Assembly: GCA_035582835.1 (NCBI GenBank)
Contig: JAYKAV010001267.1
Location: 1,144,857 to 1,208,856 of the forward strand
Origin: Phoebastria nigripes
Lineage: Eukaryota > Chordata > Aves > Procellariiformes > Diomedeidae
Reading direction: 5' to 3'
Length of the DNA stretch: 64,000 bases
Of the stretch, positions 27,101 through 39,600 are shown in pieces. Position numbers and translations under genes: made by a program. The notes under the pieces were generated by a model that made no database searches, was not told the origin of the DNA, and saw only the letters and a program-made list of their open reading frames with translations. The stretch's first letter is position 1; every line of letters starts with the position of its first letter.

Positions 27101-30100
27101 TTAGCTTTATGCAAGCCTCCTTCAGAGCATACTGTTCAACCACCAAATAGTCTCTCTTTAACAGTCTGCTTTCAATAGAATACAGTTTTACTATGATTAA
27201 GTGGAAGTTTCTTCCACTTAACTAACCAAGCTAACAAAGTCCAGGACTAGAAGTGGTGAGCATATCCTCAGGACCAATAGCTGCAGAGACAGATCTGAAG
27301 ACACAGGCTGAGCATCAGGATGTCAACTTTTTAAAAAAGTTTTCTACTGCATTTTCATGCTTTCATTTTTATTTGTGAAATGCAAATACTTCTGGAGGCC
27401 AGAAATATTTTTGACACAGTTCAACATCACATTCACCATTGAAAATCCTAGTAAAAAGAGCTTTTCCTTCTGTAGGCAGCAAGAGATTTGTGTTCCTCAA
27501 GGAAGATGACTCTGTAGAGAAGTTTAAACTGCTTAACACTATTTGAGTTCAGATTTTAAGCCGCTCCTGTGCCTATGCCCTCAAATACACGATCACTTCA
27601 CTGTGTGCTGAGCACCTGTAGCACCTCCATGCCACACAAAGTGACTACTTAAACGTGTATCTACCAGTTGGTGACCAGCGAGGCACCTTCCCTTCACACA
27701 GTCAGTGGGACAGGCAAAAAGAAACACAGCATAGCACTGGAAGCCAGCACAGCACCCACAGCCACAAGCATAGCTCAGAACACTGCAAGTTGTTAAAAAC
27801 TGAAGAGTTCAACCAAATGAGTAATTAGCAATAAAGCAAATATCTCTTCATTCTTTATACTTCAATGTGGAAAACAAGTAAATACATAGGCCAGGTTTCT
27901 GGCAAGCCAATGAGAAGGACTACAAGCCAGAAACCAAATACCACAACTGGCTTAAGTGCATTTGTTCCTGCTCTGGTGACTTTGTGAGTACTGGCCACAA
28001 ACCACACCAATTAGCAATTACTCAAGTCTTGTCGCAGCTAATGATTTCTAAAGTCTTGAATGTAGTCCTTTGCAGCTATATTTAGACATAAATTGTATTT
28101 GTTATATAACAATTTGGACTCTTAGTACTTACAACAGAAATATGACATTTTGTTTAAACACTAAGTTAAAGCCTGTGTTTGAGTAATTTCAAGATAGATT
28201 CAGTATCACTGAAGCTCATGGGAGTTTTGCTGGGATGAACTGACAAGTTTTCCACCCATTACACCTCACTGTCCCACCCAATATTAGTTTACCTGCTGTT
28301 TCATTCTAAATGGTTAAAAAGCTTTAGCATGTTGACTCAAAACATGTCAGATTGGTGGGGGTTGCATCTAATTAAAAGATTTAATTCCTTCTCCCTGAGG
28401 CTGCTGTTCAGAGAACAGATTGGCTGAACATTGAAAACACAGCTCTGTTGGTTTGCCACACAGTATATTCCAGAGATTTAAGATCATTTTACTGGTGTAT
28501 CAAACCCCGCTAGTTTTCCCCAATCATGAGATCAATTTTCAAATGCAGGTAGTGAGCACAGTAGTAACTGCTACAACCACTTGCATTTGAGAGTATTTTC
28601 TAGCCAAAAGTTCAGGCATAACCAGTTTCTGTTCCTTTGTTCTTAGCTGATGTCTTTCAAGTTCAGAAACCTGCTCTTTGCCCTCCTCCAGGATTTATCC
28701 CCTCAAGATTAATATAAAGCACCTGTTCAAAAGACTCCTGAGATAACACTTGCATCAAGCACCAGTTTTATGTTTTCATGATAGCAAACATTGACAGATG
28801 TGCGTAGAACTGCCTGCAGGGTCAGGAAGACAATTCTTCTAACAGGCATTTGTTAATAATGAAACAGTAGCTGTAGGTTCTCTTTTAAATCTTTGATTAT
28901 ACAAGCTAGGGAAATATATTTATGTTCTCTACCATAGACTGGGAGTGGAATAAATTCTCAGAGCCACTCGGCAGCTAGGGAGACCATAGTGTAACCTCTA
29001 ATAATTTAGTAAGAGAATTTTCAGTTTCCAGTTAATTTTTATCAGATCATCTCCAAGCTGCTGATAGCATGCCTCAGAGTCAGGAAACAGGAAGCACATG
29101 CATGCAAACACATGCAGTACAAACAAGAAAAATCAATTTCCAGCCTCTTATTCTGTGCTCTAGTGTTATTTCAGTAAGATTAAGGTCTCCAGTGATGAGT
29201 CAGTCAGTTATGGAACTTTAATGGGAAAAAGTAAGTATAACAATTTTGATTCCATAATTGTGCACCAAAGCCCATATTGCCACAACATCTACAGAGGACT
29301 CTGCTTTTAACATTATATATTTAAATAAAAACAATATGTATATATTAAAATCAGTAAATGTGAGATTCATCACCATCTAGTAACGCTCTAAAGGAAGCCT
29401 CCCTATATTCCCCTTCTCTGCAAAGTCTTTGACCTGCAAAAATTACTTCAAATATTACTTTCTTTTCAAAAGATGAGGGACAAATTAAATTGCAAGTGTT
29501 TTTTCCAGTGCAAAATAGGAGCCTTAAAAGACAGCCAGGTTGAGCTACCTCCTGTTTTGTGAGGCATCCCTCTACTAGCATTAAGGTACTTGGTCCCATC
29601 TGCTAACAACCTTTGTTTCAGGTCAGTCTTACAGCAGACCTGGCGGAAGTCATCTTCCTTCTGTTCCCCTGCAACCATTTCAGCTGCATCCTATAGGAGA
29701 AAGATGCTTGCAAACTAGTTTTTTTTTATTCAAGGCTGCCAAAAAACATAGTATCACAACTTTTGAAAATAAAGGGTTTTAAAATAAACAGGCACAATAG
29801 AAACCAGCTCCTATATCAGAGGCTTCTCTTCACTGAAGAGCACTGTATAGCACAACAAGCTATACTTTTAGTGTCACATTTAAACCTTACCTTTTTTTAC
29901 ATACCACTTTTGTCCCAATGAGAGTGAGGATTCTGATTGTACCCTAAACTGCCAAGTTCCAGCTGGAAGGAGACCTGGACTGTCTCATTTCTCACAGTTC
30001 ATAACACCTGCTGTAGTCTTACACCATCCTCTTCCCTCATTTCAACTCCACTCATCTTTCTGCATGAGGTTTTCCCTTCAGCCACTACCTCAGGCTCTTT

Positions 30101-31500
30101 GCTATCTAAACAAAGCAGTCAAATCTGATAACCAAAAGCTATAGCTGTGACTAACAAAGAAGAGATGTTTCCATAGTTTTATGTAATAGCTACCACTTCT
30201 CAGGGCAAGATACCTTTTCTCTCATCTCCTTTTGTTCCAGAGACCAGTGCTCAGTTCAATCACCCAGATACCTAGCACACACAGCCCAGGAGGAAAAACC
30301 TGATGCTGTTGTGAGTTCTGCCCATAAGAAAGCAGAGGTAGCCCAGAAGCATAAAATGCAGCCCCACTGACAGCATATGGAAAGAACTGCAGTTGCTCCT
30401 CTAGTACACACACTGCAGCCAGTAAGTTTCAAATTAAAAACCACAAAAAAGTGGACTGCAGCTTGGAGAAGTTTTCTAGTTTCAAGAACTTAGTTCTCCA
30501 AGTTACTGATGTCTCTGACCAGAAATCCAGTAAGGTACTGAAACATTAATTCGTCTCAAGAATCTGACTACAGGCCTCAATCTTAAGGTTTATAGCAAAG
30601 GAACACAAGTCCCACAACAGAGAGAATACTTTGACCTGAAGCCCCCACAACTTGTCTGAAAGAAGAGCAGCTTGCTGAAGTATGATTTTTCACAATTATT
30701 CCCAGTTAAACAGAAACGCACCATAAAATTAAGCAAACTCTGAAGATAGCAACAAGAATCTTTTCCACCTACTACCAAGTTTGTGCTGCTTGCTTACCAC
30801 TCACTGTGTAAGTATGCATCCCCAGAGGTGTCTCATGGTACAGCTCTAAACACTGTCCCATCACGCATACTCAAGTACAGATATCATCTTGAAAAAAAAA
30901 AAAAAAGGGCATTTTCTAAGACATCTGGCATGCAAAGGAAGAGAGAACAAGCTTTCCATAAAGCTACATTTCTTCCTAAGTTATGTTGGTACTACCTACC
31001 ACAAGTGCCCTTGACATTTACAAAGTGCTTTCCTTTTCAGAAAGAATTATTCATTAAGCAACTGCAGTCAAAATTAAAGCACAAACTATTAATTTTATCT
31101 TTAAGGAAAAATCTGAAGGAGGATAACAGTCACTCGTATTCCTATACTAGTGGCTGGAAAACCTCAGAGGCAGACATTAACAGTTATCACAGAGTGAACC
31201 TCTGTTCTCCAAGTACTCCAGAGCAGTCTTTCAGTCTTGAAATGGAGGAGATGCAGGATGACATCTATTCTCACTGTAAACATGTCCACAGCTGCAGCAT
31301 TGCCAACATATGATACGACAAAACACAGAAGCTATTTGCACCTCCAAAGTTGCTTTTGTACTTGTACAGCAAGACCACCCCTGCTATGTATAGTAGAAAT
31401 ACAGCTTTGNCAGTTGAAGTCATAGATGACTATGACTTGCATAAAGACATCCAGGACTACCAGAAGACAGTTCTTCAAATACTGATTTACAAACACTCCT
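15199..31500. other. Intron 1 segment, nothing recognised beyond simple tracts
   Basis: Unremarkable intronic DNA. T/G-rich low-complexity stretches lie at about 16391-16451 and 20683-20718. Isolated ambiguous bases occur at 18425, 21023, 23806 and 31410. I saw no exon with family resemblance and no RNA gene on either strand. Confidence 0.5.
16391..16451 (+). repeat. T/G-rich low-complexity tract
   Basis: Runs of T interrupted by G groups, ending in a 16-base T run. On the minus strand, the transcribed sense of ATP8A2, it is A/C-rich. It is probably a slippage-derived low-complexity repeat. Confidence 0.75.
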
Positions 31501-31521
31501 GGGGGGGGGCGGGGGGGGGGG
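31501..31521 (+). repeat. Poly-G tract
   Basis: Nine G, one C, then eleven G, followed by AGAGAG. It is G-quadruplex-capable on the plus strand and C-rich on the transcribed strand. Such runs are often mis-sized in assemblies. Confidence 0.9.
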
Positions 31522-32665
31522 AGAGAGCTTGCAGCAGGAACAATTAGGTCTTATATGTCACTAGCAGGACAACCAGCTTCTCACTCACCTTCATCCCAAC
31601 TGGAACTGCCCTCCAGTTAACATAAAACCAAAGCACAGAAACTAAGCCTTTAAGTAAACAGAAGCAATACCTATATACATCTATTATCTGAAGATAACAG
31701 TGAATAATTACAGTGAACTATTTTCAGTTTTTGTGAACTACTACCCTGACACCTAGCTTGTGCTCTACTACTAACTTGGGCCACCAAAACATAAGCTAAA
31801 GAAGCATGACTATTAAGAGATAATCCTTGCAATCCAGTTATCAATGCTTTTGTCTCAATGTTATCAATGCAGTTGCCTCCATATTAAATAGGCTTTTTAC
31901 TTTAGAAAGCTAAAATGTGACATATATAAAGAAGATGAAGTACTTGCAAACAATGAAATACTATCAATAAGAACATGCATTTTTCTTCCATCCTTTTACG
32001 CTTAATATTCTCTTGAGTTAACACCACAAGTTAAGTATTTGCTATGTTAAAGGTAATTCTGGTTTGTTTAAAGTCGCCTGAAACTACTACAGCTTCTTGC
32101 ATTTATTTGCACTTATATTAACCCAGCATTAACAACGCTATAGAGTTGATTTAGTTAATTTTTTATTTCCAGAGGCAAGAACACTAGATTGCTGTAAAGG
32201 GGGGGGGGAATAACAAAATCTTCTTAGAGTCACAGGATAAAGCGAAGAAATGCCTTCCTCATACCCTGTGGCAGTAGCACTTGGCCTATGCCTGAGACCC
32301 CTGCCTTTTAACAAGCCAGAAGAGAACTCATTTACCAGCTGAAACACTGTACAAAAATGCCTTTTAAAACTAAAGGCCACACATGCACTAATCCAAACGG
32401 GAACTGCAACACTTACCAATTCTTGCCTAACAAAAGCCCTGTGGCCTAACTTAGGCCTTTGGCCAAAGTCCAACTGAGAAGTTGAGGATTCAAAGAGATG
32501 TCCTATAGTTATAAGCACAGAGACCAAGCACGGCCTTTTCCCTACAGGTTCTCAAGACAGGTTTAATGCAGCTCTAAGACTCTGCTCATAAAAGAAGTTC
32601 TAATGATTAGTGGATCCATAGGAACTCACTTATGAGCAATCCTCATTACATATCAAAAGCAACTG

Positions 32666-32672
<7 letters not shown>

Positions 32673-32710
<38 letters not shown>

Positions 32711-32755
32711 TATATAGAGNNNNNNNNNNNNNNNNAAAAAAAAAAAAAAAAAAAA
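32673..32755 (+). repeat. Interrupted poly-A tract containing an assembly gap
   Basis: A run of 34 A (32673-32706), then GTCTTATATAGAG, a run of 16 N at 32720-32735 and a further run of 20 A before CACAAAACAC. The N run is an unresolved gap of unknown true length between two A tracts. Confidence 0.95.
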
Positions 32756-35700
32756 CACAAAACACAAAGGAATCTACAGCAGGCAGACAGGCTGTAAGGT
32801 AAAGATAGCTCTGTTCTGGCAACTGCAGATAATCAGTCTGACCAAGACTTGGCGAAAGCTGGCTTCAGCTACCACAGGGGAGATCTAGAAGAGCTCTAAC
32901 AAAATCCAGATTTGCATTAAATGAAAATCCAGTACTGTCTATCTTCTACCATCATTCAACTTCACTTTCCCTCACCAAGCCTAAATTAGACTTGTTTGAA
33001 ACATGTAAGCCTTATTAATTATTTATACGGTACACCTGCCCTAGACATGCAGGGCATTAGCAGGTACACTTATAACCTAAGTACTGATGAACAAGAGGCA
33101 GCAGGAGGCGAAGATGAAAGACATCACACAAGATACACCACTAGCAATACTAATAGCCCAATGATCACTGTTCAGACTTGGTTAATGAACTAGGCTGCAG
33201 ATAATTCACTGATTTGTCAAAGCCAGCTTAGACCAGCATTTGCTCACTAGGCAGCACTATGCAGCAGCCATGAGATACATGGACAGAATTGCTCCTACCC
33301 TTAATGGGGTGAGGTGGGGGTCCTGTAGATAAAAACAACAGGCATGATAGCAGAGTTGCTAAACTTCCATCAGCCAACAGCAATCAGATTACAAAGACAA
33401 GCCCACTGCTTTATTAAATTTTAAGAGCACTGGGAAAAACAGCAATTAGTTCAGCAATAGTCAGATTTGGTCTCTTCTCATGTGTGCAGACATGTGTGTA
33501 CACATGTGTGTACAGGTTTTGTGGAAAGAGCTCAGCAGAAGAACACACATTAGAAAAGCACTGTTTCTTCAAAGCATCTCATCTATTACACAGACACAGG
33601 GATGCATATCTTGTCCTGATCAGACATGGGTGAAAACTGTATTGGGGTGAATTTTTAACAGTTAAGAACAAAACACAGCAGACTGCAGCCCTAATGCCAA
33701 CCAAACCAAGCCTGAACAGGTCCCTCTGCATCTTGTGACAGATCCTATTGCAAAAGCACAACAAATGCAACACTCTGTCTTCATCTCACCAGTGCTGTCA
33801 CTGGAAAGGGCTCAGCCAGCAGAAAACCAGCCATGTCCTACTGAACCCTGTTTCCTTACTAGCACTACTGACAGCTGAGACAGAACCACATCTTGAATGC
33901 TGACCTGAGCTATGGCATGGTAAGGGGACAGCCCTGCACAAAGTGGAACCAGCTTTGAAAGACAGTGGGGCTCCCTCAGCACTCTTGAGGGCAACTCCCA
34001 ACTCACCCCTATGAAATCCCCCAGATGTCTCATATTTTACCCTCACATTTGTCCAAAACAGCAACATCCCAAACGCCATCCGTCCATGCTCTAGAGGATG
34101 TTAGCAGAACACCAATCTTAAGGAAAACGTATTTCAACAGCATGACCACGTGGGCATACCAATATGCCACACAACACAGCTAAGACTGCCTTTTCAAGGA
34201 GACATCTGACTACAAAGTAGGGAATTAAGGTTTAAACAACCTCCCTTGAACCCCAGGGTTTCAAATCCATATATCCCTTATTCTGTAAGGGGGAGGAAGA
34301 AAGACTACCAAGACTGATCCAGAAGTAATCAGGAAGAACTGTTTGATCATCAAGGACCAACTGATGGGTACTGATTAAGCAGTCAGCCATAATCTTCCCT
34401 CCCAGCATTTCTTCAAACCACTTCTCTCTGCTTGGCAGCTGTGTCACATGAAATGCAGAAGACAACAGGGAAGGATCACTTGCAGGAAGAAGAGACTAGG
34501 ACCTTCTAAAGTTCATTTTGGCTCAGCTATTGCAGAAGCAAAGGCTAGTTTTACCTCATCCTTCTGTTAGATGAAGGACCTGCTATTCAGTACAGGCTTA
34601 TGCATTCAAGTACTCAGATAAACAGATACGCCTTTGAATGGGCATGGAGCAGGTCCTGCCTGCAACGCTGAGGGGTTTCACTGCTTGCACAAGCCACCAA
34701 AATGGCTCTGTAAGGCACCGATCCTACCCAAGAGGGTACTCCAGCATCATACTACAAGTTCTGAGGATTGAGTGTTAAACTAAGAACAGCACATGATTAA
34801 TCCACTATCTCCTTATTACTCTGCTACTTTTGCCTTTCTTCAAGTGTGCATAACACAAAGTAGATAGAAAAGAAATAATGGGAAAAAATGAAGTTATAGT
34901 CTATTCTCCTCACTGAGGCAACATTTTTAAAATAAAAATTATACCAAGTTGTTGATGAAGTACTTAGTAAATCAGATGGAAAACCTGACTGCATGGTACC
35001 ATTACAGAACACACCGTGTACCAAGCCACACAGGCTCGTGTGGGTTATGTGGCTTATTGTATTCATTAAAGGTTCACTACAACTGTTAGAGGGACTGTTA
35101 ATGGAACCATTCAAGAGAGGAAATTGGCCACCAATTCATTCTCACTAATTGCAATATACTTTCAGCTATCTTACACAGCAGCCAAATGCCTTGCAGAAAA
35201 CAGCATCTTGGTAACTGCCTAGTGTAATAACTAATAAAATTAGGCTATCATGTTCTTATTTAACTCTTATACTAATTCTTCTAATGTAATACCTACTATG
35301 TTGAAGTTTGGCATAATGCAGGAACAAGATTAATACTGTCTTGTTAAGCAGACAGAATATTTTAGCCCTACACCTTCAGACCAAGGACTGTTCAGCAATC
35401 CCAACATGGTGGGGGGGACACTCCACATGCATGCAGAGGACTGCACTGAATCCCAGAGCTATGAGCATAACCCATGCAGACCCATCACTCTGCTTCAGCA
35501 AGAGAAACAAGAAATGCCATCCTTGATGCAGAGTGGACAACATGGAATTGACTGTTAACAGCAGGAAGAAGAAATAAACCGCAGGCTAACTATTTTAGAG
35601 CTCTAGGAGTAACAGATACATTGCAGAGTAACTCTGTTATCCTACATCACCATCACAACACAGATACAGCATGCAGAGAAGTAGTATATTCCTCAGAGGT

Positions 35701-36635
35701 TCATTTTCTGGCACTAACAGACATTTTCTTCCTTTTAAGGCACCTTAAAACAGGAGTATCTATGCTGATGTGAGAATTAACAGCCCTCCCCACCACCTGG
35801 CAGTTTCTAGAGGACTTGGAAGCTAGATTGAAACCACCACCTCCCCGAGAGAAGAGTTACAGTAAGGGGGTGGAGGAGTGGGGGGTCTGCATTTCAGGTT
35901 TCTTATATTTGGACCTAGAAGAGTAATTCCTGTAGTCCCAGCCTTCAGCACCAGATGAAGAATCTAGTGCAGAACCTCTCACATTGCTGTGTATCACCAA
36001 GGACTAACAAAAACAGAACACAGATAATGTTAAAGGCAGCTTAACGAAGACATATATCTGCACAAAGCTCAGGACAGACTTGTGAACTTAATAAACATCC
36101 TCAGTGTAGGACAAGTTTATTTTTAAATGGATGTATAAGACAGACTTCCAAAACAGAAAATTCAACAGCAGTTCTATGTTTAACCAAGGACAAGAGAAAA
36201 GCTGCCATCACACGCCTCTGCCTGTCCCCTGCAGGAAAAGAGCACTACTGACAGATAAGAGAGGCTTACAGGTTTTGCAGTATCAGCCAGTCTTATCTCT
36301 GCTCTACAGCCTCAGTCAGAAGATCAGATCAGGGATGAGAAGAAAGCTTATTGAGCTAGAACCTCATGTGGATCTTTCCTTTTGAAGCACATTATATGAA
36401 AAAATATAATTATCAGTTATTTTAATGCTGCAGTAATAAGTAGTATTTATCCACCTGCTACTGCTATGCTAGAGTCCTATACTATAAGTATAGCTGGAGA
36501 AGTTTTCCCCAATTAAGTATTTTTATTAGAAAAATCCCAACCTAATAAGTCTTCTTATGCTAGTTGATCTTCCTGGAACCACTATCTTGTCTGCAGCATC
36601 TGTACTGGATGAGTTTTAGAAGTATTCTTTCCTTT

Positions 36636-36653
36636 CCCCCCGCCCCCCCCCCC
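36636..36653 (+). repeat. Poly-C tract
   Basis: Six C, one G, eleven C. On the minus strand, the sense of ATP8A2 pre-mRNA, this is a G-run able to form a G-quadruplex. Confidence 0.9.
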
Positions 36654-39600
36654 AAAGAGAGATTATAGTCTCAGTGGCTTGATCTCTAAAAGATATCTTA
36701 CGGTGCTTCTACAGATTTTTCTGGGAAGCCTATAGACCAGACCCTGAACTGCTGCAGACTGGTGACAGTGAATTTGATTTAGGCAGTTATGCTGACTGGA
36801 CCAGCTGGGGCTATGACCATACAGGTCTCCTGCTAGGGTTCACGCAAGACTTGTCACTGCCAAAACATTAAATGTTTGTTTTCTATCAGATCAGGATTCA
36901 GCTTGACCTATTCCATCATTGCTGAGGATTAAGTACATTTGTACTGTATCCGTCTGTCACTTTTGAGACATTCCAGTACCTGTCTGCAATAGGCAGAATT
37001 TTATTGGAACTGCTACCAGAATAAGCAAAGACAAGAATCACAGTCCTTTTCAATATTTAATTATCTAGTATTGCACAGGCTGCTGTGGATTTAGAGGAAA
37101 TTATGCTTATGACTCATATGCTAGTACTGGAGGAGTTTTTCATAACAAAGTAGCCCTAGGGAAGAGAGGAAAAAAGCCCAAACCAACCACCCACTGCTGA
37201 AAGCTGAACATCACCACCTAGCTGACTCCATTTCCAATGACTGTGCATCCATCCAGGTACAGCGAGCACTGCTGTTTCATTCCTAAGAAAGTCTTATCAG
37301 CTAGACTTCAGTCACTCTTCCCTTCTGTTCAGTGCAGGGAATGGTTTAAGATGCAGTGTCCAGAAGTGGTTCTAAACTTTTCAGGACAGAGTTTCAGACA
37401 GTCCTCAGCTGTATCCGTTCCTGGATTAGATACGGGTTGCTCAAATTTCTCATTCCTTCATGAAGGAGGAGACACCTTTTGAAATGGAAATAGTCATTCC
37501 CACCCCCAGTATAAGCTTCACTTTTTTTTTTTTTTCTCCTTAAATATAAGACAAAAGCAAGCAGCCAGTTCTCTCAAATAACTACTGGGGACAAATTTCA
37601 CATAGCATTTTTTTCTGAAAGCCTAAAAGCCTTCTTTCTCTTCCCTCCATAGACTATAACAGAAGCTATTTGCTCATATATGAGCAGAAGCCCCCAACTG
37701 GTAAGCATCAGTTTGCTACACCATGTTTAGAGGTCTCCAGAAATACTACTACCACATTATTTCCAGATAGCCGTTGTACTTTGCTGTGAATAGTAGAGCC
37801 ACTCAATAGCAAGAAATCCCTTCCATTCAGTTACTGTCTTAATATTGAGCTCATTGTTAAAACAACAGTTCCTCACCATGTCAGCCTCACACCTTAATAA
37901 ATTTGAAGGAGTCTCTCACATTAGGTATACCTTTCATCTTTAACATAACTCCTACTATGCAGCTGTTGAAAACCACCACTGTAGTACTCATGTCACACAG
38001 TTTAAATGCATATGACGATAGCAACAGGAACATAGAGTTACCCACAGAAGGGAATTATTCTGATATAGATTTATAATTCTTTATTCTCAAGGTTTAAGTT
38101 TTAGCTATACTTTTACCAAGCAGTATCTAATCACAGATAAAAGAACAAAACCATTACAGTAAAAGCAGACATAGGCTTTGCTTACTACAAGACTCTTTCT
38201 GTACTTATAAGTAAACCTTCCTATCAGAACAGGCTTTCAGCTTTTCCACATAGGAAAGTAAAGAAAAGATAACAATAGTCAGTCTCTACCTCAAAGCACT
38301 AGAGATGAAGTCTACTAAACACATTAAAAACACATTTTTTTAATAAGTGCAACCTTCCCTCCCCTCAAACTCTAAAATAAACTTACCTGACTGAAATTCA
38401 AAGCTAAAAAAAACCAAACAAAACAAAAAAAAACACCAAAACAAGCCTCCTATATGCTACAGCTTATCCTACCAAAACCTCTACAGACATGACCTTCTCC
38501 TACTTTTCTTCTCTTTTAAAGTCGTCTTACCTGTGTGCATTAGCTTCTCTCACCCACAAATTAGGGGGCTGGGGCTCATTAGTGTAAACAAGAGCTGTAA
38601 TAATTGGCATCAGGTAGAACTTGTATCTAGTTAAGTGTACTTTCTGGTGAGTAGTTAAAGCACAACCTATTCAGCTCGAATAGTCACTATGTTGCCCCAC
38701 CTGAATGAGAGTTTTCAGACAACTTTTACTTTTACTGTTCCTTTGATTTTGTAAGTGTTGGTATTATCACAGCTGTCTTTTACAGCTTATTTTTTAATTT
38801 ATTTGTAATAGTATACATGTTAAAACCTGTATAAATAACCAGAAAAGGTTACTCTAATTTTTTTCTCAAATTTTAAAGCTTAGTTCTTGATCTCTTAATT
38901 GCCTTCTTATTATTTGAGTCTTCCTTCACAGTTGTTCTTAGCATGAACCGATTTTCCTTTTTACAGGTGTATATAATAGGAAAACTGCTTAAATATCTCT
39001 TCCTGTCTTTTGGTGTATGAGATCATTCTAAAGTAACTATTTCTGCTTTGACCTTAGTTTTAGCTACTTGCTTTTCTTCTGTTAATCCAATTCTATTTTT
39101 GGCTATAGCCTCAGTCACAATGTAGTCTTCTAGTGGAAGCACTGCCAATCTTCTTAATGTAGGACTTCCCTTCCCCCTTCTTCAGGCTGTTAATCATTCT
39201 TCTCAAATTTTAGTCTATAAAAACCGATATATCAATTTTCTTATTAGAATTGTTTATGTAGGAGTAAAATCATTGTTAATAAGCTATTTAAACAATAAGA
39301 AATAATGCCAAAAAACTACAGAAATATAGCTTATAAAATGCCCTTGTAAAAATAAACCTTTACAAGAAATAAAGGATTAAATAAAAGGTCATGCTCTGTT
39401 TGTCTTTTCCAGAAGATCCACATGGACTTGCTTTCATGATGTCTGACACCAACAAAGCCAGATGGCAACTATGAAAAAAACATAACCCTAATGGCTGCAA
39501 ACTTACTTGACTAAAGAAACCTTTTCGTATACCATCGTCTATTTCCCAGCACCATACAAATACTGTGTAGCTGCCTGTAACCTTCATATTGACCCTACGA

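Noticed and set aside
30783..31313. 176-codon plus-strand open frame in intron 1
   Set aside because: Includes a poly-A-encoded lysine run and low-complexity serine/lysine composition. No family resemblance, and it is antisense within an intron.
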